DNA from: Bacillota bacterium
Lineage (GTDB): Bacteria; Bacillota; Clostridia; Christensenellales; Aristaeellaceae
NCBI GenBank assembly: GCA_023411395.1
Contig: JAEYOV010000084.1
Span: forward strand, 124,001-188,000
Direction of reading: 5' to 3'
DNA: 64,000 nucleotides
Below the pieces are notes generated by a model, which saw only the letters and a list, made by a program, of their open reading frames with translations, was not told the DNA's origin and made no database searches. This document shows positions 61,359-64,000 of the stretch, in pieces. The position numbers were made by a program, and so were the translations under genes. The number at the start of each line of letters is the position of its first letter. Positions within the stretch are counted from its first letter, which is position 1.

Positions 61359-63122
61359 TCACTCGTATTCGCGGCCGGAAAACCGTTCCGCCAGATGCTG
61401 CACATGGCGGCGGGCCATGCCTGCCCCCAAGGCCGCTTCCTCCGGCGTAGGCGGCGTATCCCCCATCAGGCTCACAAACTGGCTTACCTTCAGGCCCAGG
61501 GCTTCCTGCATATCCATGTCGCTGCCGCCGGGGCTGACCAGATAATAGCACAAAAGGGAATCCTCCTGCCCCATGCGGTGGGCCCGGTCCTCCGCCTGGC
61601 TGTGCACAGCGGGCGACCAGTCCAGCTCCCCGAAGACCACGCACCCGGCCCTTTGCAGGTTCAGCCCCGAAGCTGCCCGCAGGGAGATGCAGCACAGGTC
61701 CGTTTTTCCCTCCATGAACCGGCGAACGCCTTCCTCCTTTTGCCCGCCCGTTTCCCGGCCCGTGATAAAAGTCGGAGCAAAGGCCTTCAATTCTTTTTTA
61801 TAGGTATCCATCACTTTATGATGGTGGGCAAAGAGCAATACCTTCTCCCCGGCTTCCAGCAGCGCCCGCACGAACTGGCAGACATAAGGCGCCTTGGCCA
61901 AACCCGTGGCTTGCCGCTCCTCCTTAGAAATCTGCTCTTCCAGAATGGCCCGCTGGGATACGGTGAGGCTCTCGTCCTGTTTCCAGTGGAGAAGCTTTTC
62001 CAAAACGGGCTGCATGAGCGTACGGTATACGGCATCGTCGGCGTCAATCTCCTGCACCAGCCGGCGCTTGGGAGGCAGCTCCGGCAGCACTTCCCTTTTC
62101 GTGCGGCGAAGCATCAACCCTTCCCGGCGCAAGTGCTCCCCCAGCAATTCCGGTTTGACCACCACGGCGTTGCCATAGCCGTAGCACCACTCCCGGGAGA
62201 AGCTTTCCCAATCCCCCAGGAAGTGAAAGTCCAGGATATTCACCACGTTCCAAATTTCCCCGCCCTTGTTGTAAATGGGCGTGCCGCTCAGGCCGATGAC
62301 TTTGTCCAAGGCCGAGGACAGCAGGCTTGCCGCCGAGTATTTTTCCGTGCCGCTATGGCGCAATTCCTGGATCTCGTCAAAGATCGCCGCCGCAAAGCCC
62401 ATTTCGGGCAGTTCCTTTTTCCAGCCGCGCAGCAATAGGTAGTGCATCAGGTAGATATCGGCAGGCGGAAGCGGATAAGGCTTCAATCCCCTGATGACGT
62501 GTACCGTGGGTTTCCGCCCGCACACACGCAGAAAACGGCCTGTTTCCGCCTCCCAGTTGCGTATGAGGTGGGCGGGCATGACAATGAGAGCAGGAAAAGC
62601 CTGCGTAACGGAGAGCCAGGCCAGCGCCTGCACCGTTTTGCCCAGCCCCATCTCGTCCGCCAGCAGCGCCCTGTCGTTTTGCATAAGATAGGCCAGGCCC
62701 CGCTGCTGAAATGGGCGCAGCTCTCCTTCAAACGCCCCATCCGGGGGGATGGCGCTTTCGGGCATAAGCCTTGCGGCCTCCCGGCGCAGCGCATACTCCC
62801 TGGCACCCTCCAGCGCTTCCTGCCAGCGTTTTTCATCCTGGGGCTTTATGGCAAGGGGATAGCGAAGCATCAGCCAGTGCAAATCCCCCACAATACGCCG
62901 GTGCGCGGTAAACCTAGCCTCCCCCCGGCCATGGCCCGCGCTGCCGGGAAAGAGCCTTTTGGCCAGCTCCGTCACGCAGGGTTCTCCTTTTACAACCCAG
63001 CAGCGGGCCCGCTTGTTGTAAGACAGCGTGCCGTACACATGCCCGTCGTGAAAAGCGTGACGCAAATAAGCAGGCAACAGTGCCTGCGTGCCGGACTCTA
63101 TCCTGTTTTTTTCCCGCTCCAT
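61359..63122 (-). CDS. SNF2-family DEAD-like helicase/translocase
   Basis: 587 residues. Two RecA lobes: Walker A ADEMGLGKT (155-163), Walker B IFDEIQEL, GLSGTPIYN, then lobe 2 with KVLLFAHHH, LCCISLRAASGLNLQ and motif VI QAEDRAHRMGQ. An N-terminal ~130-residue region has no recognised domain and may be a DNA- or nuclease-contact part. ATG 63122 shares its A with the TGA of the upstream nuclease gene, so they are coupled. Closest in type to SMARCAL1/RapA-like single SNF2 enzymes of phages and defence loci. Confidence 0.93.
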   Translation of the reverse strand: MEREKNRIESGTQALLPAYLRHAFHDGHVYGTLSYNKRARCWVVKGEPCVTELAKRLFPGSAGHGRGEARFTAHRRIVGDLHWLMLRYPLAIKPQDEKRWQEALEGAREYALRREAARLMPESAIPPDGAFEGELRPFQQRGLAYLMQNDRALLADEMGLGKTVQALAWLSVTQAFPALIVMPAHLIRNWEAETGRFLRVCGRKPTVHVIRGLKPYPLPPADIYLMHYLLLRGWKKELPEMGFAAAIFDEIQELRHSGTEKYSAASLLSSALDKVIGLSGTPIYNKGGEIWNVVNILDFHFLGDWESFSREWCYGYGNAVVVKPELLGEHLRREGLMLRRTKREVLPELPPKRRLVQEIDADDAVYRTLMQPVLEKLLHWKQDESLTVSQRAILEEQISKEERQATGLAKAPYVCQFVRALLEAGEKVLLFAHHHKVMDTYKKELKAFAPTFITGRETGGQKEEGVRRFMEGKTDLCCISLRAASGLNLQRAGCVVFGELDWSPAVHSQAEDRAHRMGQEDSLLCYYLVSPGGSDMDMQEALGLKVSQFVSLMGDTPPTPEEAALGAGMARRHVQHLAERFSGREYE

Positions 63123-63490
63123 CAAAGCGCGATCCCCCACAAACGGTTTACGGATATCGTGACACAGGGCTTTCCCAGTATTTCCCCCGGCAAGTCCGCC
63201 GCCCGCTCCACCAGCACCACCAGGGCTTCTATGCGCGGGCTCACCGCGTACCTTTCCAACTGGCGCAAAAGCCGCCGGCGTTCCGGCCTCCCCTTTTTCA
63301 CCTCAATGCCCACCGTGCCCGCCAGAAAATCGATGCGGCACCGGGGCGCCAGCCGTTCTTCATGCAGGAAGGAAATATCCGCCTCCCGCAGGGCGTTTGC
63401 CGCCAGGGCGTGCAGGTCGTATTCCCCCTGGCAAAAGGGCGCGCGCAGCCGTGAAAGAGCCTGCGTGACATGCATAAGGCAATTTCCCAT
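63122..63490 (-). CDS. Small PD-(D/E)XK nuclease-like protein
   Basis: 122 residues. CRIDFLAGTVGIEVKKGRP provides Asp54 and Glu63-Val-Lys65, the D...ExK core of the PD-(D/E)XK fold, preceded by a helical N-terminus with basic residues and followed by LLRQLERYAVSPRIEALVVLVE, a typical beta-alpha-beta closure. No known family name is claimed. ATG 63490 after GGGAGG. Upstream and coupled to the SNF2 helicase gene. Confidence 0.75.
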   Translation of the reverse strand: MGNCLMHVTQALSRLRAPFCQGEYDLHALAANALREADISFLHEERLAPRCRIDFLAGTVGIEVKKGRPERRRLLRQLERYAVSPRIEALVVLVERAADLPGEILGKPCVTISVNRLWGIAL

Positions 63491-63677
63491 GGTTTCCCTC
63501 CCGTGCTCATGTGTGTATTGTATCATGGGCAGGCCTTGCGCGCAATTCCCGCAAATACGCGCATCTATGTAACAATTCATTGGAAAACGGCCTGATTTGG
63601 TATGCCGGGTTGCAAACGCCATCCGTTTTTTGTATCATAAAAGCCAGTTATGCCTTTCACTTTGAAGGAGGTCTGTC

Positions 63678-64000
63678 ATGCAGAGGTTCCGTTCCGCCAC
63701 CGCCGGGCTTGTTTTTTTGCTGCTCCTGTGCGCCGCGCTGCCGGCGTTTTGCGAGGGTGCTTTGGAATGGGTCGATCCGCCGGACATCATCCGCCCCGGA
63801 AAATCCATCCGCTTAAGCTTTTCCGCTTCCCTGGCGGGGGACACCGATATCCTTGTCAAGAATGAAACCGGCGCTTTAGTGGCTACCCTTGCGAAGGATT
63901 TTCCCGCGAAGGCAGGCCGCAACAACCTGACCTGGGACGGTACATCCTCAGGCTCACCCCTTTCTTCTGGCAGCTACGTTTTGCAGGCGGTGCAGGGAAC
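63678..64000 (+). CDS. Secreted protein with FlgD-type Ig-like domain (partial, runs off right edge)
   Basis: 107 codons visible. A signal peptide (VFLLLLCAALPAFC, about residues 12-25), then an Ig-like region ending in NNLTWDGTSSGSPLSSGSYVL, the pattern of FlgD_ig domains used in repeats on secreted surface proteins. AAGGAGG lies six bases before ATG 63678. Total length and function unknown. Confidence 0.75.
   Translation, partial: MQRFRSATAGLVFLLLLCAALPAFCEGALEWVDPPDIIRPGKSIRLSFSASLAGDTDILVKNETGALVATLAKDFPAKAGRNNLTWDGTSSGSPLSSGSYVLQAVQG

Overview
The window is a 64 kb stretch of chromosome from a GC-rich anaerobic Gram-positive bacterium. The gene content fits Bacillota, class Clostridia, and probably a gut-type lineage; no finer placement is attempted. 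The clues are the MraZ-led division and wall cluster with DivIB and a PASTA-type SpoVD-like PBP, a NadD-YqeK fusion, a TM1266-type hydrogenase regulator, ferredoxin-dependent IorAB, and the tig-clp-lonB-lonA-engB order. Strong AGGAGG ribosome binding sites are the rule, and GTG or TTG starts are common. I see no rRNA, tRNA, CRISPR array, transposase or phage module.

Layout. 1-1.4 kb: aroF behind an aromatic leader-peptide attenuator, diverging from a TIM-barrel hydrolase-like gene. 1.4-2.7 kb: a small AT-rich island (DUF3795 and GNAT). 2.7-6.7 kb: a drug-type ABC-2 exporter with a divergent MerR/GyrI regulator and a new small ORF between them. 6.7-16.1 kb: ComFB, RsfS, NadD-YqeK, a membrane protein, a cysteine desulfurase-like enzyme with DUF3343, an ECF S component with TM1266 regulator behind a terminator-bearing leader, CtpA, a PucR-type regulator and an MsmX-like ATPase. 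16.9-19.1 kb: a HlyD/FtsX pair without its ATPase. 19.8-29.5 kb: a long minus-strand operon joining aromatic 2-oxoacid oxidation (PaaK, IorA, IorB, PaaK, ACT) to alr, 5-FTHF cyclo-ligase, rsmD and coaD. 29.6-32.1 kb: YkvI and two GNATs. 32.2-46.5 kb: a rearranged dcw cluster. 46.7-49.7 kb: phosphoesterase, zinc ribbon protein, CAP protein and an unknown. 50.1-59.1 kb: a protein quality-control block (EngB, LonA, LonB, ClpX, ClpP, trigger factor). 59.5-64 kb: LysM protein, MFS transporter, a coupled SNF2 helicase/PD-(D/E)XK nuclease pair, and the start of a secreted protein.

The most unusual signal is not a gene. Six intergenic copies of one ~200-300 bp modular element (16611-16910, 19574-19798, 38626-38834, 47543-47746, 49747-49988, 55462-55672) share five ordered hairpins. 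The stems differ in sequence between copies but keep pairing, while short linkers (for example CGTGTAAGGA and AAACGAGG) stay fixed. Four copies sit 3-11 nt from a stop codon and their first hairpin looks like that gene's terminator. Two copies of a second structured module are also present, one nested in the first element family (16681-16771) and one free (38960-39051). Together they look like an undescribed repeat or RNA family of this genome.

Other points of interest are the aroF leader peptide (505-588), AAAGTGGTG-type repeats in the mraZ promoter, a dcw cluster lacking rsmH, murF, murG, murC and murB but carrying murA, a natural His-rich tail on trigger factor, and the helicase-nuclease pair at 61.4-63.5 kb.
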